From Arabidopsis thaliana (lineage: Eukaryota; Streptophyta; Magnoliopsida; Brassicales; Brassicaceae), in contig NC_003076.8 in assembly GCF_000001735.4 (NCBI RefSeq), positions 25,423,835 through 25,487,834 of the forward strand: DNA of 64,000 nt, in the 5' to 3' direction. A program made the translations under genes and the position numbers. The notes below the pieces were generated by a model. That model made no database searches. It worked only from the letters and a program-made list of their open reading frames with translations, and was not told where the DNA came from. Positions 37,248 through 48,763 of this stretch are shown piece by piece; position 1 is the first letter of the stretch, and the number at the start of each line of letters is the position of its first letter.

Positions 37248-38436
37248 TCAGTAGACAGGAAGATCTTCGAGCGCCCAGCCTCTTATCTTCTGGTCAATAT
37301 AGTCATTATATATTAAAGTCTCGAATTTGGGAGGATTCTCGTCTCCGGTAAACTCCGGCAAAGGTCCGACGGACATATCAGCCCTAGGTGCAACAAAAAC
37401 AGGCCAAGAAATCCTCAATTTGTCCTTATCAGACTTCGCTCTGTGAAGAACGTTCTTTAACCTCCCGTTGGTCATCCTCTGCAATTAATTTGAATCCACA
37501 AATCAACCCCAAAAACATTAACGAATCTCAAGTAAAAAAAACAACAACAAAAAAGTCAACCATACCATGAGTTGATCGCCAATGATAACAACCACGGCGG
37601 AGTCGATATAGTCAAGGTCCAACCATTGTTCGTCCTTGAAGGCTTGAAGTCCAGGAACCTCATTTGGGATGAGGAGTGCGATTGCACCCATATCGCTGTG
37701 CGCCGCGGCTCCTATGACTAATTCCGTATCTTGAGTTGGCGGATAGAAATTGACCCTAAGCACATACTCTGCCGTGTCACCACCTATACTTTGCGTGAAC
37801 GTCTCACGCTGTAACCCTAATCCCTCTGATAACCAACCAAGAATCTTCTCCGTTAGCCTCTTCATATGCTTTGTATACTCCTCCGTCACCTCCCTGGTAC
37901 CCCCAAAAATTTGGACGAAAATCCAACGTTTAAAATTTGATATTTTGTTAAAGAAATGAAATTTAACGTAAAACATGAATTACTAACTCATACGATTTTA
38001 TTAGGAAAGGTACGTACCTATATTGAGGAGGATTCTTAGGCCAATATTTATAATTGATAATTGAGGGTGGAGAGAGTCTGTGAAAGAGATGTTCGTCCCA
38101 ATTGTTTATACCTCCTAGATAATTCTTCTTGTATCCTTCGAAGTCTTCCTCTTTCGCCACGGTTTCCTTTTCAGCATCCGGGAGCTCGAAAAACTGCGTA
38201 CCAACCATTTGCAGCTGCCGCATCAGCTCGGTTGGAATCCCATGGTTAACCACCTGAAAAACTCCCCACTCTTCACTCGCTTTCACCACCTCACGCACCA
38301 AGAAGTCTTCATCAGAAACGCTTAGATCAACGACGGGAACGTCGACCGCGCTTCCTCCAAGAGTCGAGCTCTCCAACTGCTTGCTCAAAGATGGGAGAGA
38401 CGACTCAGATGCATTGTGGTCTCTCTCTTCTTCCAT
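37248..38436 (-). CDS. FLS5: Flavonol synthase-like FLS5, intact frame
   Basis: Three coding exons: 38436-38018, 37893-37566 and 37478-37248, total 325 residues. The splice phases match FLS3 exactly (AG|G and phase 0 before R-M). Dioxygenase features are present: [12 protein letters not shown], the first iron-ligand motif as AHSD rather than the usual HTD, the second His in VLHRAK, and R-I-S. The threonine-to-serine change keeps the H-x-D ligand pair. The final residues (IRGWALEDLPVY) differ from the other family members. It is a complete dioxygenase frame. Some studies reported little flavonol synthase activity for this paralog, a point from memory. It shares the TTAAATAGGGTAA promoter string with FLS3 (here 38478-38490). 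Confidence 0.9.
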
Positions 38437-38477
38437 TGCTTCATAGGTGTGAGAAGGAAAACAAGGCTAGAGGGGAT

Positions 38478-38490
38478 TTAAATAGGGTAA
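38478..38490 (-). promoter_or_regulatory. Shared FLS core-promoter string (FLS5 copy)
   Basis: TTAAATAGGGTAA on the + strand (TTACCCTATTTAA toward the gene) lies 42-54 bases before the FLS5 start codon. An identical 13-mer lies 74-86 bases before FLS3 (34667-34679). TATTTAA is a serviceable TATA variant. Retention of the flanking CCC suggests common ancestry of the promoters. Confidence 0.5.
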
Positions 38491-38822
38491 CTGCTCGAGG
38501 TTATTAAATTTCTTGTATTTGTGAATTGGTGGTTTATTTATTGTGCGTGTTTTTTTTTTAAGAAATCAACTTTCATCTTCTAAGTCGACCATGAATGTAA
38601 CCATTATTGGGTTGTAATATTTTTAGACTCTTATACTTATCTACTAAAATAAAGAAGACACAACTAGCTAGTTTGTAGCAAACGTAACGATCACGTTAAT
38701 TAACAGCCTAATAATTGTATTATGGCAACGTCGTGGGTCCATTGTGTATCTTTAAATCATAAACCGTCTCATAACATTGGCCGCCATATATTTAAGAAAT
38801 AAGAAAAATACAAAACTAGCTT

Positions 38823-38962
38823 TCTGACTTCTGCTAAAGACAAAAATAGCTAGGTTTAATTAAGAAGAAACTGTGTGATTGTGTCGATCTTGGTAGGTCA
38901 ATGCTTCATATTTATACTAAATTGCTTGCAAACAGTGAGTTTTATCTTTAGCAGAAGTCAGA
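38823..38962. repeat. Perfect 18-base inverted repeat with 104-base loop
   Basis: TCTGACTTCTGCTAAAGA at 38823-38840 is exactly repeated in reverse complement at 38945-38962. The arms extend imperfectly outward. It may be a hairpin precursor, a MITE relic or chance. Confidence 0.6.
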
Positions 38963-39810
38963 AGTCTGTTTGTGACTTCCACGATGCAGAATCACGTACA
39001 GTTTGTATAGCTTGGTTCACACATTTCAGGCTAGTTCAAGGTTTGTGGTTTTCTTATCCACTTATTTATTGTATTTGTCCTGAAACAAACAAGCATATAT
39101 ATAACTCTTCTTCGTTCTTTTGAATCTTAAATAAAAGTCATAATAATAGAAAAACATTTCTCATTCATTTGTTTGTGTTGTATATATATAATATTTCTAT
39201 TATGAAACTGATGGTAAGGTGAACAAAAACAAAATTTTGATTTGGAAAAGTATTATGTTCGTAATAATTGGATCACTGCTTACGTAGTATAATTGAATAC
39301 AAGTTTGAAAACATTATTTTACTAAAGTATAATCTTTTCAAACTTTAATAGCAATGTTTAAACTGTGTGGTATTAAATATTCATTAGGTCTATGATTGAT
39401 GATGTAATTACATTAGATTCTAATGTATGTTGGTGGTAAATAGATAAGACTGGCAGGTAAAAAAAAAACAAATTTCATAAACAGTAGAAACATCACCAAA
39501 ATTGTGTTCATAATAACTGTAAATTGTGTTCATAATAACTGTCTCATTATATATATTTTTCACTTGGCAAATCTCCTATTTACTACGTTTTGAGAAATGA
39601 TGTTAAGAGAAATGATGATCTAATATAATTAACAAATACTTGAGAGGATGTTTATACAAAAACTACAGAGAATCCAATCCATCCATATGAATAGCAACAT
39701 TCCACATGCTGCATTACAATCTAACTCTACTCTATAAAGCAAATCGCAACGCTTTCTTCTGCGGCAAACACACAGATTCTAACCCGAGACTGATGATCTC
39801 GATTTTACCT

Positions 39811-41223
39811 TTAGAGGCGTCTGGATTTGTTAGGAGGTGCGTAACCTGACATACCCATTCCGGGATCTTTCCTTCTTAGCTGTTGCTGCTGGTGCGGTTG
39901 AGCCATCCCGCGCTGCTGCTGCAGCGGAACACTCGGGTTAAGCCCTGCCTGTGCCGGGAAATTATAAGCCATCATGCCTTGAGATTGCTGCATCCTCTGC
40001 ATGTTATGTGCAACCATTGGTCTTGGCATCGATCTACTGCCCATTCCATGAGCTCCTGCCATGTTCCCTGCTACGTTTCCTGCTGCTACTGCTTGAGGCG
40101 GATTGATGCTTGTCGTGCCTTCGAAATCGGTGTTTGTATCTACTGGACGAGTTGGGTAATTCACATTCTTCTCCATCGGTTGGCTGGCTACAAATGCGTT
40201 CCGTCCTGGGAGAGGATCCATTCGGAAATACTCGTGTTCTAGTGCTTGTGAAGCCGTGATCCGCTTTAGAGGATCATATTCCAGCATTTTGGATAACAGA
40301 TCATACGCAGGACTTTTCTGATTCAGGTGAACCACGTTGTGGAGACCCACACTGTCGTATTTGTGAGCTTGAATGTGTTGAACATCATTTTGCCAGTGTG
40401 GAAGGTTAACTAGTGTTGGCCATTTATCCATCGTCGGGTGGCCTAAGATCTTGAATATCTTGTCAAGTTGATCTAACTGGAAAGGGTTTTGAGACGATTT
40501 CGCTTCTGCTCCTTGAAACAACGGTTTAAGAGTTAGTAACTCCGCGAATATACACCCAACTGCCCACATATCAACAGCGCTCGTGTAGTGCTTCGAACCA
40601 AGAAGCAGCTCTGGTGCTCGGTACCAGATTGTGACCACAACTCCGTTATCCGATAGTGGTTTCAACGGAGCTTGATATATCCTTGCGAGCCCGAAATCAG
40701 CTATTTTCACTATTCCGTGCTCTTCTGCATCACCCATAACCAAGATATTCGACGGTTTCAAATCTCTGTGTATAATCCAATTACTGTGAAGATAGTTCAA
40801 TCCGTTGAGAAGCTGCCAGAGCAAAGACTTAACTGTGTATGTGTTTAACGAATGGCCGACTTTGTCTCTGTGGTGCCTGATGATTTCATAGAGATCGTAC
40901 TCGGCATAATCAAAGGCAAGATACAGAGACATGTCTGCAAAATTGATGTGGACATTCACAAGCTTCACGACGTTCTCATGGGAAATCTCTCTAAGCAACA
41001 TGATCTCGCGGATAGCAGTCGGGGAAACTCCATCTCCATCTTTGGACTGCTTAAACTTCTTGATAGCAATAGGTCTTTTAGGCGGAGTCTTGGTTCTAGC
41101 CAAGAAAACAAGACCATAAGTGCCTTCACCAATCTTACCAACGAGATTGTACTGTTGCAGCCACTCTGGTTTCTCACTAGTGCTGTTTGAGCTGTTGGAT
41201 CTACTGGAACTCCCATCTCCCAT
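39811..41223 (-). CDS. CDKE1: Cyclin-dependent kinase E1, Mediator CDK8 homolog
   Basis: A single uninterrupted coding exon of 470 residues. CDKE1 (HEN3) is the CDK8-type kinase of the plant Mediator kinase module. It pairs with cyclin C and controls transcription and floral organ identity. The kinase domain spans residues ~25-335. It has GEGTYG (glycine loop), the AIKKF lysine, SPTAIRE in place of PSTAIRE (diagnostic for this class), [14 protein letters not shown] and [10 protein letters not shown]. The C-terminal third is Met/Gln/Pro-rich and disordered. The gene probably has a 5' leader intron, since a clean acceptor (AAATTTCAG, minus strand) ends at 41339 upstream of the ATG. The zinc alcohol dehydrogenase gene lies upstream in the same orientation. 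Confidence 0.96.
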   Translation of the reverse strand: MGDGSSSRSNSSNSTSEKPEWLQQYNLVGKIGEGTYGLVFLARTKTPPKRPIAIKKFKQSKDGDGVSPTAIREIMLLREISHENVVKLVNVHINFADMSLYLAFDYAEYDLYEIIRHHRDKVGHSLNTYTVKSLLWQLLNGLNYLHSNWIIHRDLKPSNILVMGDAEEHGIVKIADFGLARIYQAPLKPLSDNGVVVTIWYRAPELLLGSKHYTSAVDMWAVGCIFAELLTLKPLFQGAEAKSSQNPFQLDQLDKIFKILGHPTMDKWPTLVNLPHWQNDVQHIQAHKYDSVGLHNVVHLNQKSPAYDLLSKMLEYDPLKRITASQALEHEYFRMDPLPGRNAFVASQPMEKNVNYPTRPVDTNTDFEGTTSINPPQAVAAGNVAGNMAGAHGMGSRSMPRPMVAHNMQRMQQSQGMMAYNFPAQAGLNPSVPLQQQRGMAQPHQQQQLRRKDPGMGMSGYAPPNKSRRL

Positions 41224-42545
41224 TGCTTTTTAGTATTATTCTCTACCTCAATGTCCTTACCATGTGAATCGGAAAAGGGGTAGAGTCTAACAAAACAAAA
41301 CAATCTTGGTTTCCTCTTTGTAGTTCTCCTGAAATTTGAACAAAACTTTGGAAAATCAGCCAAAGGAATCAAACCGTACATGTAATCTATCTAGATTCTA
41401 GACTCAATCAAGTGATCCAGAAAACTTACAAGCAAGAAACTTCACAGAAAAAGATCTAGGACTCCTCACAAACCAAATTCCAAAAGGAACGTTTCAAAAT
41501 TAGCAGACAATAAAATTCACATCCCTCAGAAAACTTCATATGAACAAATTCAGACACAAAGACTCCAAATTATCAGCAATTGACGTCTTATCAAATCTCA
41601 TATTCAAAATAGAATTCATCTACATCGAGACACGAAAGCTCGAGACTTTACTTCAAAAGATGGAAAAGGGATCAATCAATTCAGCAGAAATTACCAAGCT
41701 CCAAAGACCAATAACCAGAGGAAAACCCTACAAATTCAATACCCAGAGCTACGGTGCCCTAACCTAATCAAAGACCAAAAAATTTCGATACCACTTTCAA
41801 ATTAAAAACTTCGAGGCCTTATACGATCTGTTTTTACATTTCTCAAAAATCGACGATCAGGAAAATAGAAATACGTAAAGGATCTGACCGGATAAGGCGG
41901 TCGGATGAATGATGGGAAGAGGAGCTGAGCTTGGAGAACCTCGGAGATGGAGGAGAGTAGACAAAAGCGAGAAAATTCCGGTGAGACGTCACGGAAGGGA
42001 GAAGATTGCGTTTTCCAGAAAACGGTGACGTTCCAAGCAGCCGACGCTGAGAATGGAAACTAGATTTGTAATTTTTTTAGCCACTTGCTCCAACTACGCT
42101 ATTTATTTATTAGTAAATTCATTTATTTTTGTGTTCAAATAAGTAATTTCATTTAAATCATCGATATACATTAGTAGATTGGATATTTCTCATCAAAGAT
42201 TTAATGATTTATAGATAATTTTATCAAAAGAGAAATAAATTGTGTTTTTTTATATATATGTCAGTTATTAATATTCTTAGAAAGTAGAAAATTGTGAAAA
42301 GAGGGAAGAAATTAAAAATATTAACAGTATAGAAAAACAATAAATGTTGGAAAGAAATGAAAAACAGTAAAATTATAAATTTTGTCCAGTTACTACAGTT
42401 TTTTTTTTTCCTTTTCACTGTCTAAACAAACACAAATATCAGATTAACAATGACCTTGTCTGAAGATTGTAGCAACTAAAAATAGACCTCAGTGAAACAG
42501 GTGTGAAGCAGTCATTCACAAACCAGAATCAAAAGGCTATATTGG
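41224..42545. other. CDKE1 leader/promoter and 3' flank of the dehydrogenase gene
   Basis: On the minus strand this contains the CDKE1 5' leader with a probable intron (acceptor at 41339; donor likely within 41860-41880), then its promoter to about 42100. Beyond that is the AT-rich 3' flank of the dehydrogenase gene. The 75-codon + strand ORF at 41540-41767 lies in this leader intron and has no domain. Confidence 0.5.
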
Positions 42546-44462
42546 TTATAGTATCTCAACAACACCTCGGCTCACGATTTTGCCTTCGTTGAGATCTTGA
42601 AATGCTTTTCCTGCATCTTCAAACTTGTATTTACTTGAGACTGCGTTTGTGAGATTGAAAATCCCTGACTCTGCCAATTTCACTACTTTAGGAAGATCCT
42701 GTCTTGCTCTTCCTCCATAAGATCCTATAACTTTTATCTTCACAAAAAATTGGAAAAACAGAACAAAAAGAGATTCAATATCATGATCTTAAAAGACAAT
42801 CTCAGTACCAGAGACTTTCTTCTAACAAGGCCGAGAGAGAGAGAGTAAGAACCCCAAACCTTTCTACGAACAAGTCGATTTATGTCAATTTCTCCAACGG
42901 AACCAGCTTGTGAGAGTCCAATCATCACAGCTTTTCCACCATCTTTCACACTTAGTGTGCACTGCATGAAAGTTTGAGGCTTTCCCAAGGCTTCAACAGC
43001 AACATCAACACCCATCCCACCGGTTATTTCCTACGAAGAAGAAACAGTTTTTCATATTTATATCAATCAATGGTTCATCTTCACAAATAAGAGGTCTTGA
43101 ATCAACCATACTCTTATCCTTTCAACAGCATCTTCTTTAGCAGCATTGACAATATGAGTAGCACCAAGTGTCTTGGCCTTCTGTAATTTATCATCCTGAA
43201 CATCCACAGCAATGATATCCGAGGCTCCAAAAGCCCTTGCGATCTGCAAACAACTGAAGCAACAACTCAAAGATGGTTATGGTCATACAAGAAGCAATAA
43301 AACCCAAATCCGGTAAAGAAAAGAAAATGCCACACATTTAACATACCTGGAGCCCACACCACCAATTCCAATAACTGCAATAGAATCTCCAGGACGGATC
43401 TCAGCAGCATGAGCCATAGCACCATATGCTGTAAAAACAGCACATCCCAGAATGGCAGATTCAGAGTAGGGCAAAGACTCTGGTAGAGGAGCTAAACCAT
43501 GAGCTGGTGTAACACAGTACTCAGCCATCCCTCCCATACTATACATATACACTGGTGAATCTGCCAGAAATTAAGAAATGTAATTAGGTAAAACAATCAC
43601 AGTTCTCCTAATATGCCACCTGATGTTTAAAAAGTCTTCAAATTTACCATCATGTCGCAAAAAGAGACGAGTTTCGCCATCGTAAAGAGTTCCCTTGGCT
43701 CTGTTGTAAGCAAAGAAGTCTTCACATAGATCATCATGGCCCTGTATCCAAATTAAAATATCAGCTAAAAAGCTACAGTTCTCAGATTAGAGAATCCGAT
43801 GAAAGCAATACAATTTCGTTCTCACCTTAGCACAATAAGAACAGGTTCCACAAGGCATAATGAAAGCTCCAACTACACGAGACCCGATTGGAAATCTGAA
43901 GAAAAGTTGAGACATTTAGGATTTCTTCAAAACATATGATTCCATTAGTGTGGAGGTGAAGTAAAGTTGACAAACCTATTAATGATCTTGTGATCAGTAA
44001 GTGGACCATGTTCAACAACTTCACCAGTAATCTCATGACCAATAACACAAGGACTAGCGAACGGTATCTCTCCTTTCATCACATGAAGATCAGAGTGGCA
44101 AACTCCACAAGCTGCCCACAAACGAAAATGAATACTAACTTTCAAAACTCGAATCCTACAAATTGATTCAATCAAATCCCAGAAAATGAAGAAGAACCTT
44201 TGGTTTTGATGAGAATTTCATTGGATTTGGGGCGGGGAATATGAAATTCTTCGATGGTTAGAGGCTTATTGGGCTCGCGATACACGGCTCCACGCATGAA
44301 TCCGCCGGGGCTCACGTGATACCCACCCATCGATTGAGAATCATCGCCGGAGGCTCCGGTTTGGAGAGACCTAGTGGAGAGGGCAGAGCCAACGGCGAGT
44401 CTTGTTAAAGAGAAGAGGTTCTTAACGGCGGAGGCGCGGCGGAGAATCGGAGCAAACGCCAT
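42546..44462 (-). CDS. Zinc-binding alcohol dehydrogenase family protein, probably organellar
   Basis: Eight coding exons: 44462-44198, 44111-43976, 43895-43826, 43741-43648, 43560-43347, 43253-43112, 43030-42860 and 42737-42546. They join in frame to 427 residues. The N-terminal ~50 residues are Arg/Ala/Ser/Leu-rich with no clear acids, a mitochondrial or plastid presequence. The GroES-like domain has the catalytic zinc site (ACGVCHSD and GHE) and the four-cysteine structural zinc loop (CGTCSYCAKGHDDLC). The Rossmann domain has IGIGGVGSSCLQIARAFGA and VDVQDDKL for NAD(P) binding. This is a medium-chain dehydrogenase. The substrate cannot be read from the sequence. The ATG at 44462 (MAFAPILRR) was preferred over 44501 because it begins the presequence directly. 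Confidence 0.9.
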
Positions 44463-44501
44463 GCAAACACGACGGACGAATTTGATCGGAGATTTGGGCA
44501 A

Positions 44502-44809
44502 CGAAAGAGACAGGCACTTGACACGATAGACTGAATCTGTTGGACACTTTGATTGAATTACACGACGCGCTTAATCTGAATTTACGAAATGAGTCTGCGC
44601 AGGTGGTATTCACGCGCCGATATTGCGTGCGGGGATGATTTGTATCACTTTAAGGATGTATTCCTTGGGTCAACATCCACGTGTATATCTTATCTACGAA
44701 ATTAAGATATTATATAGACAATTAGGACGGAATGCTAATTGTTAGTTTTTTATATAAAAAATTTTAAATTAAAATAAACAAAATTTACTATAAACATTCT
44801 TTAGTTTCA
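44502..44809. promoter_or_regulatory. Dehydrogenase promoter region
   Basis: This is a GC-richer segment just upstream of the start (44580-44690), containing CCACGTG-type sequence near 44688, before the DNA turns into the AT-rich repeat island. No TATA box is clear. Confidence 0.35.
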
Positions 44810-45470
44810 AATTTAAAATACGTGAAAAATATTAAATTTATGACACCATAAAATTTACAGACCAAATAAACGTAATGTTAAGTTCGGTTCGTTTTCTATG
44901 TTTTTAAAACTAATGTTTACAAAATAATAGTAAAATCAACATAGTTTTATTTATGAATTTTTTAAATAAATAATAATAATTGTTTTTTAAAATTAAGTTT
45001 AAGAGTTATTTTGTACAAATCATGCCGAACTTTGTATGTCGAAAACTTACAGATTAACGAAGACATAATGCATAAACGCAGTTATTTTTCGACGCTTTTT
45101 AAATTAAACACAAATAACATTTAAAAATAATATTAAAATTAACATAAATGGTTTTGCTTAAAAAGTTAACTATTTTGTTAACACTAAATTGTTGATTTTA
45201 TAAAAACTTTTAAGGTAAATCACTATTATTTTTAAAAACGATTTAAAATGTTAAATCAAATATATATTACGTGAAACCCATGTTGAACTTCAAATACCAA
45301 AACTTACAGACCAATCTTTAAAGGGTAGGATAAAACATTTTAAAAAAAAATCCAAGTGCCTAAGTATTTAATTATGTGTAAACCATATTAAACCTAAAAC
45401 ACTTCTTAGGGGTTTGAATGTTGTATCTAATTAGTTTACACAAAAACTAAAAATTTAACACTTAAAAAAA
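44810..45470. repeat. Decayed left flank of the tandem array
   Basis: Four poorly preserved units can be aligned to the intact repeat by the order GTGAAA - GTTGAACT - AACAC - CTTA - GACC. They lie near 44820, 45015, 45270 and 45380. Each is heavily mutated but keeps the order of these short blocks. Spacing is roughly 110-255 bases. Decay increases to the left. Confidence 0.5.
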
Positions 45471-47440
45471 AAAAAAATCCGGTTTGTTCTCAATGCATTG
45501 AAATTTAACACTTAAAATTTTTTAAAACCAAAATAATTTCTATACTGAAAACAGTTAGTTAAAATTTTAAAAAACATATTTTGTATAAGTAAAAAGATAG
45601 TTTACCTAATAAAAATATTTTTAAAAAATCATAAAAACTAATCTTAGTGTTAAATTTACTTGCGTGAAAGCGGTTGAACTAATAACACGGCTTAAGGACC
45701 CGTAGGATGGGACGGCATGCTTAATCCGGTTTGTTCTCAATGTATTGAAATTTAACACTTAAATTTTTTTAAAACTAAAATAATTTATATACTAAAAACA
45801 TTTAGTTAAAAAAAAAACATAAGTAAAAAGCTAATAAAAAATATTTTTTTTAAAATCATAAAAACTAATCAAATTTACTTGCGTGAAAAGCGGTTGAACT
45901 AATAACACGGCTTAAGGACCCGTAGGATAGGACGGCATGCTTAATCCGGTTTGTTCTCTATGCATTGAAATTTAACACTTAGGGGGTGTTATTGGTTTGG
46001 GATTTAAAAAGAGTTTTAATGACTTTAAAAGTTATGTAGAATATGTTGTTATTCAATCAAGACTTTTTAAAACTCTGTTACAATTTGGTGTTATTGGTTG
46101 TGGATTTATAAAAAGTAATCTAAAATTTTTATAAATCTAGTGTTATTGGATTAAGAGTTTTATAGAGTCATTAAAAGTTTTGTGTTATTCAATTAAAACA
46201 AAAGAATCTTGGATTGTTGATAACTTAAAATATTATGTTATTGGTTTAGGATTGATTGTACATAATTTTCTTCATAACAAAAGTCATGAAAACTCCCACA
46301 TAAAATAGAGAGATTGTGGAAAGAATGTATCATCAAAAAAAAACTCTCATCATCATTAGCTCTTCGACTTTTGTGAGACTCTGTTACGGCGAGAATTGAG
46401 AATGAAAACAATGCAAACGTGCTACGTCCTTCTCGTTCGTCTTCGATTGGTAATGGAGTTCAGTTTTTGAATCGTCACTTGTCTTCTGTAATGTTCCGTA
46501 ACAAAGATTGCTTGGAGCCTCTGCTTGAACATGAAAAATCTTCTTTACTAATAAAACCGAATATGAACAAAAGCTGTTAAACATGAAAAACTCCACTATT
46601 GGTTTTGAAAAAATGATATTTGAACTAGATTGAACACCCGTACATAGAACATGTTATATAAAAGATAGAAGATGGTCACTAGACGTTAAAAAAAAATTGG
46701 ACAATATTTTGAAAATATTTTGCAGGGAAAGTTTTGAAAAAGTCATTAAAAGTATACAAGATTATGGAAAAAAGTTTTAAAAGACTTTACAAGATTTTGG
46801 AAAAAAAGTCATCAAGATAATATCAAACTTTTTAGCAATCTTTTAAAATCCTTGATTTAAAGATTTTATCAAGTCACTAAAACTCATTCTAAATCACAAA
46901 CCAATAACACCCCCTTAGATTTTTTTTAAACCAAAATAATTTTTATACTAAAAACAATTAGTTAAAATTAAAAAAAAAAACATTTTGTATAAGTAAAAAA
47001 GGTAGTTTACCTAATAAAAATATTTTTAAAAAATCATAAAAAATAATCTAGTGTTAAATTTACTTGCGTAAAAAGCCGTTGAACTAATAACACGGCTTAA
47101 GGACCCGTAGGATGGGACAGCATGCTTAACCCGGTTTGTTCTCAATGCATTGAAATTTAACACTTACATTTTTCTAAAACTAAAATAATTTATATACTAA
47201 AAACATTTAGTTAAAATTAAAAAAGAAATATTTTGTATAAGTAAAATGATAGTTTACCTAATAAAAATATTTGTAAAAAATCATAAAAACTAATCTTAGT
47301 GTTAAATTTACTTGCGTGAAAAGCGGTTGAACTAATAACACGGCTTACGGACCCGTAGGATGGGACGGCATGCTTAATCCGGTTTGTTCTCAATGCATTG
47401 AAATTTAACACTTAGATTTTTTAAAAACCAAAATATTTTA
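45471..47440. repeat. Tandem array of ~247 bp units
   Basis: The conserved core CCGGTTTGTTCTCAATG begins near 45479, 45726, 45945, 47130 and 47380. The neighbouring GGTTGAACTAATAACACGG block recurs at about 45672, 45892, 47077 and 47325. Periods are 247, 220, 249 (after removing the inserted MITE) and 248 bases. Units are 85-95 percent alike by eye and contain no ORF. A related GTTGTATCTAATTAGTTTACA segment flanks the array on both sides (near 45420 and 47453). Confidence 0.85.
45982..46914. mobile_element. 933 bp PIF/Harbinger-type (Tourist-like) MITE
   Basis: The terminal inverted repeats begin GGGGGTGTTATTGGTTT and match over about 25 bases with one mismatch. Flanking TTA at 45979-45981 and 46915-46917 is a 3-base target duplication, typical of PIF/Harbinger. 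The undisturbed target (AACACTTAGATTTTTT) is present in the neighbouring repeat unit near 47405, a paralogous empty site. Subterminal TGTTATTGG motifs recur several times inside both ends. A GC-richer centre (46330-46600) has only a 70-codon minus ORF with no transposase features, so the element is non-autonomous. Confidence 0.88.
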
Positions 47441-47691
47441 GGGATTTAGATATTGTATCTAATTAGTTTACATAAAAATTAAAATTTAACACTTAAAAGA
47501 AAAAGACAAAACATTAAGAAAAAAATCATGAATTTTACTTAAAAAATATTTGAAAAAACCTTTGATATTTATTTAGTATTAATTAGAATTGGAAAATAGA
47601 ATATTTTTTAAAAAAATCAAAACTATTACTATGTTATATGATTTTCAAAAAAAAGTAAGAAAAGGAAAATAGACCTAAAGGTTGTGAAACC

Positions 47692-47955
47692 CTAATAACT
47701 CGCGATTCCTTTGTCTCCACCGGTGGATTCGTTCTCTGTTTTCCTCTGATTCGCGTCCTCCTCCTTAGTCGAAGCTTTCTCCCCCAAAGTAATCGTGCAA
47801 GCGAATCTCATACCTCCAATCCAAGCCGATATGCAACATGTGGCTTCAAGAGATGGCTTGCTAAGAACGCCTCGTAAGACGTAATCGTACGGATCGTTGA
47901 GAACAAACGTGGTCTAGTCGCCGTTAACAGCCGCCTTGGCTCCACCGCGACTCAT
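47692..47955 (-). pseudogene. Unrecognised pseudogene with in-frame stop at codon 14
   Basis: The minus strand reads ATG at 47955, MSRGGAKAAVNGD, then TAG at 47916-47914. It then runs 73 codons in the same frame (TTFVLNDPYDYVLRGVLSKP and on, through CCISAWIGGMRFAC to a Lys/Glu-rich tail) to a TAG at 47694-47692. Codon composition and GC content are gene-like and contrast sharply with the adjacent array. I do not recognise the family. It could be the last exon of a decayed gene. Restoration of the stop to a sense codon would be needed for a continuous product, so I call it a pseudogene. Confidence 0.5.
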
Positions 47956-48763
47956 CGGAGAAAAGTGAATTCAACTCTTACGGATCATCATGTTGCAGAG
48001 GAGATCATCATCGTCATGGGCTTTTCACTTCTTCAAAGACTACTAATTGGATCATCGGAATTCACACCGAGTCTCTGTATAAAAGAGATTATCAAGAAGA
48101 AAATTAAAGAAGAAGAAGAAGATGCGTGAGTCAGAGAGATTTGGTTTTTTTTTTTCTCTCAAGGAAGAATTAGAAGAGGCTGCGTGTGAGAATCTGTATT
48201 TATAAGCAAAGTGTTAATTAGGTCTTGATCAATAATGATAGCCGTTTGTTTAATATAGCCGTTGGAGTCGTTAATGACTTTGACATAAGCAGATATTTGT
48301 GTTGATCTTAATTTCCTTTTCTTTGGATGGGCTTTATTTCCTTTTTTCTTCGGATGGGTTTTGTTTCCTTTTTTTTTTTTTGATGATTACAAGTTACGCA
48401 GAGAGAAGAAGCAAAACAGGAATAGAATCTGTTGACTTTAAAACTCAACCCTGTTCATCTGGTAACTCTCTCTCTCTGTTGTTCACGGTTATTGAATCTG
48501 TCCAAATGTAGGAAACTGTTTACAAGTTTGATCGATCACACATGCATGCATCCTCCTCTGTTCTTGGTTATATATAAGAGGGTATGAAGCTGCAGACTAA
48601 TATTTGTAATCTTTGTGAAATTTACAGATAATTAACAATTTGGGAACTTATATGTTTAAACATAATTAGATGATGAATTGCTGCAAGAAACCTTAAAATT
48701 AAAGGAATAACAAAAAAAATTGGAGTTTCTTACAAAGCCAAAAAATAAAAAACGAAGGAATAT
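47956..48763. other. Intergenic region upstream of the pseudogene and 3' of RH31
   Basis: 47956-48230 is relatively GC-rich, with a GAA-rich run at 48100-48125. It may be the decayed 5' part of the adjacent pseudogene, since ATG/CAT-rich, gene-like DNA continues. The rest is AT-rich 3' flank of RH31. The 70-codon + ORF at 48299-48511 is driven by poly-T and has no domain. Confidence 0.4.

Larger units (their letters stand above)
38437..39810. other. Intergenic region between FLS5 and CDKE1
   Basis: This holds the FLS5 promoter with a TATTTAAAT-type TATA on the minus strand. It also holds an 18-base perfect inverted repeat with a 104-base loop (38823-38962) and a tandem pair of ATTGTGTTCATAATAACTGT near 39500-39541. 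The 82-codon ORF at 38875-39123 has no recognisable domain. Confidence 0.5.

Noticed and set aside
46384-46596. 70-codon ORF inside the MITE
   Set aside because: No transposase or host-gene motif; short for an element interior of this size.
44700-47640. Helitron as explanation of the repeat island
   Set aside because: I saw no TC...CTRR ends or terminal hairpin; the array and the TTA-flanked MITE explain most of it.
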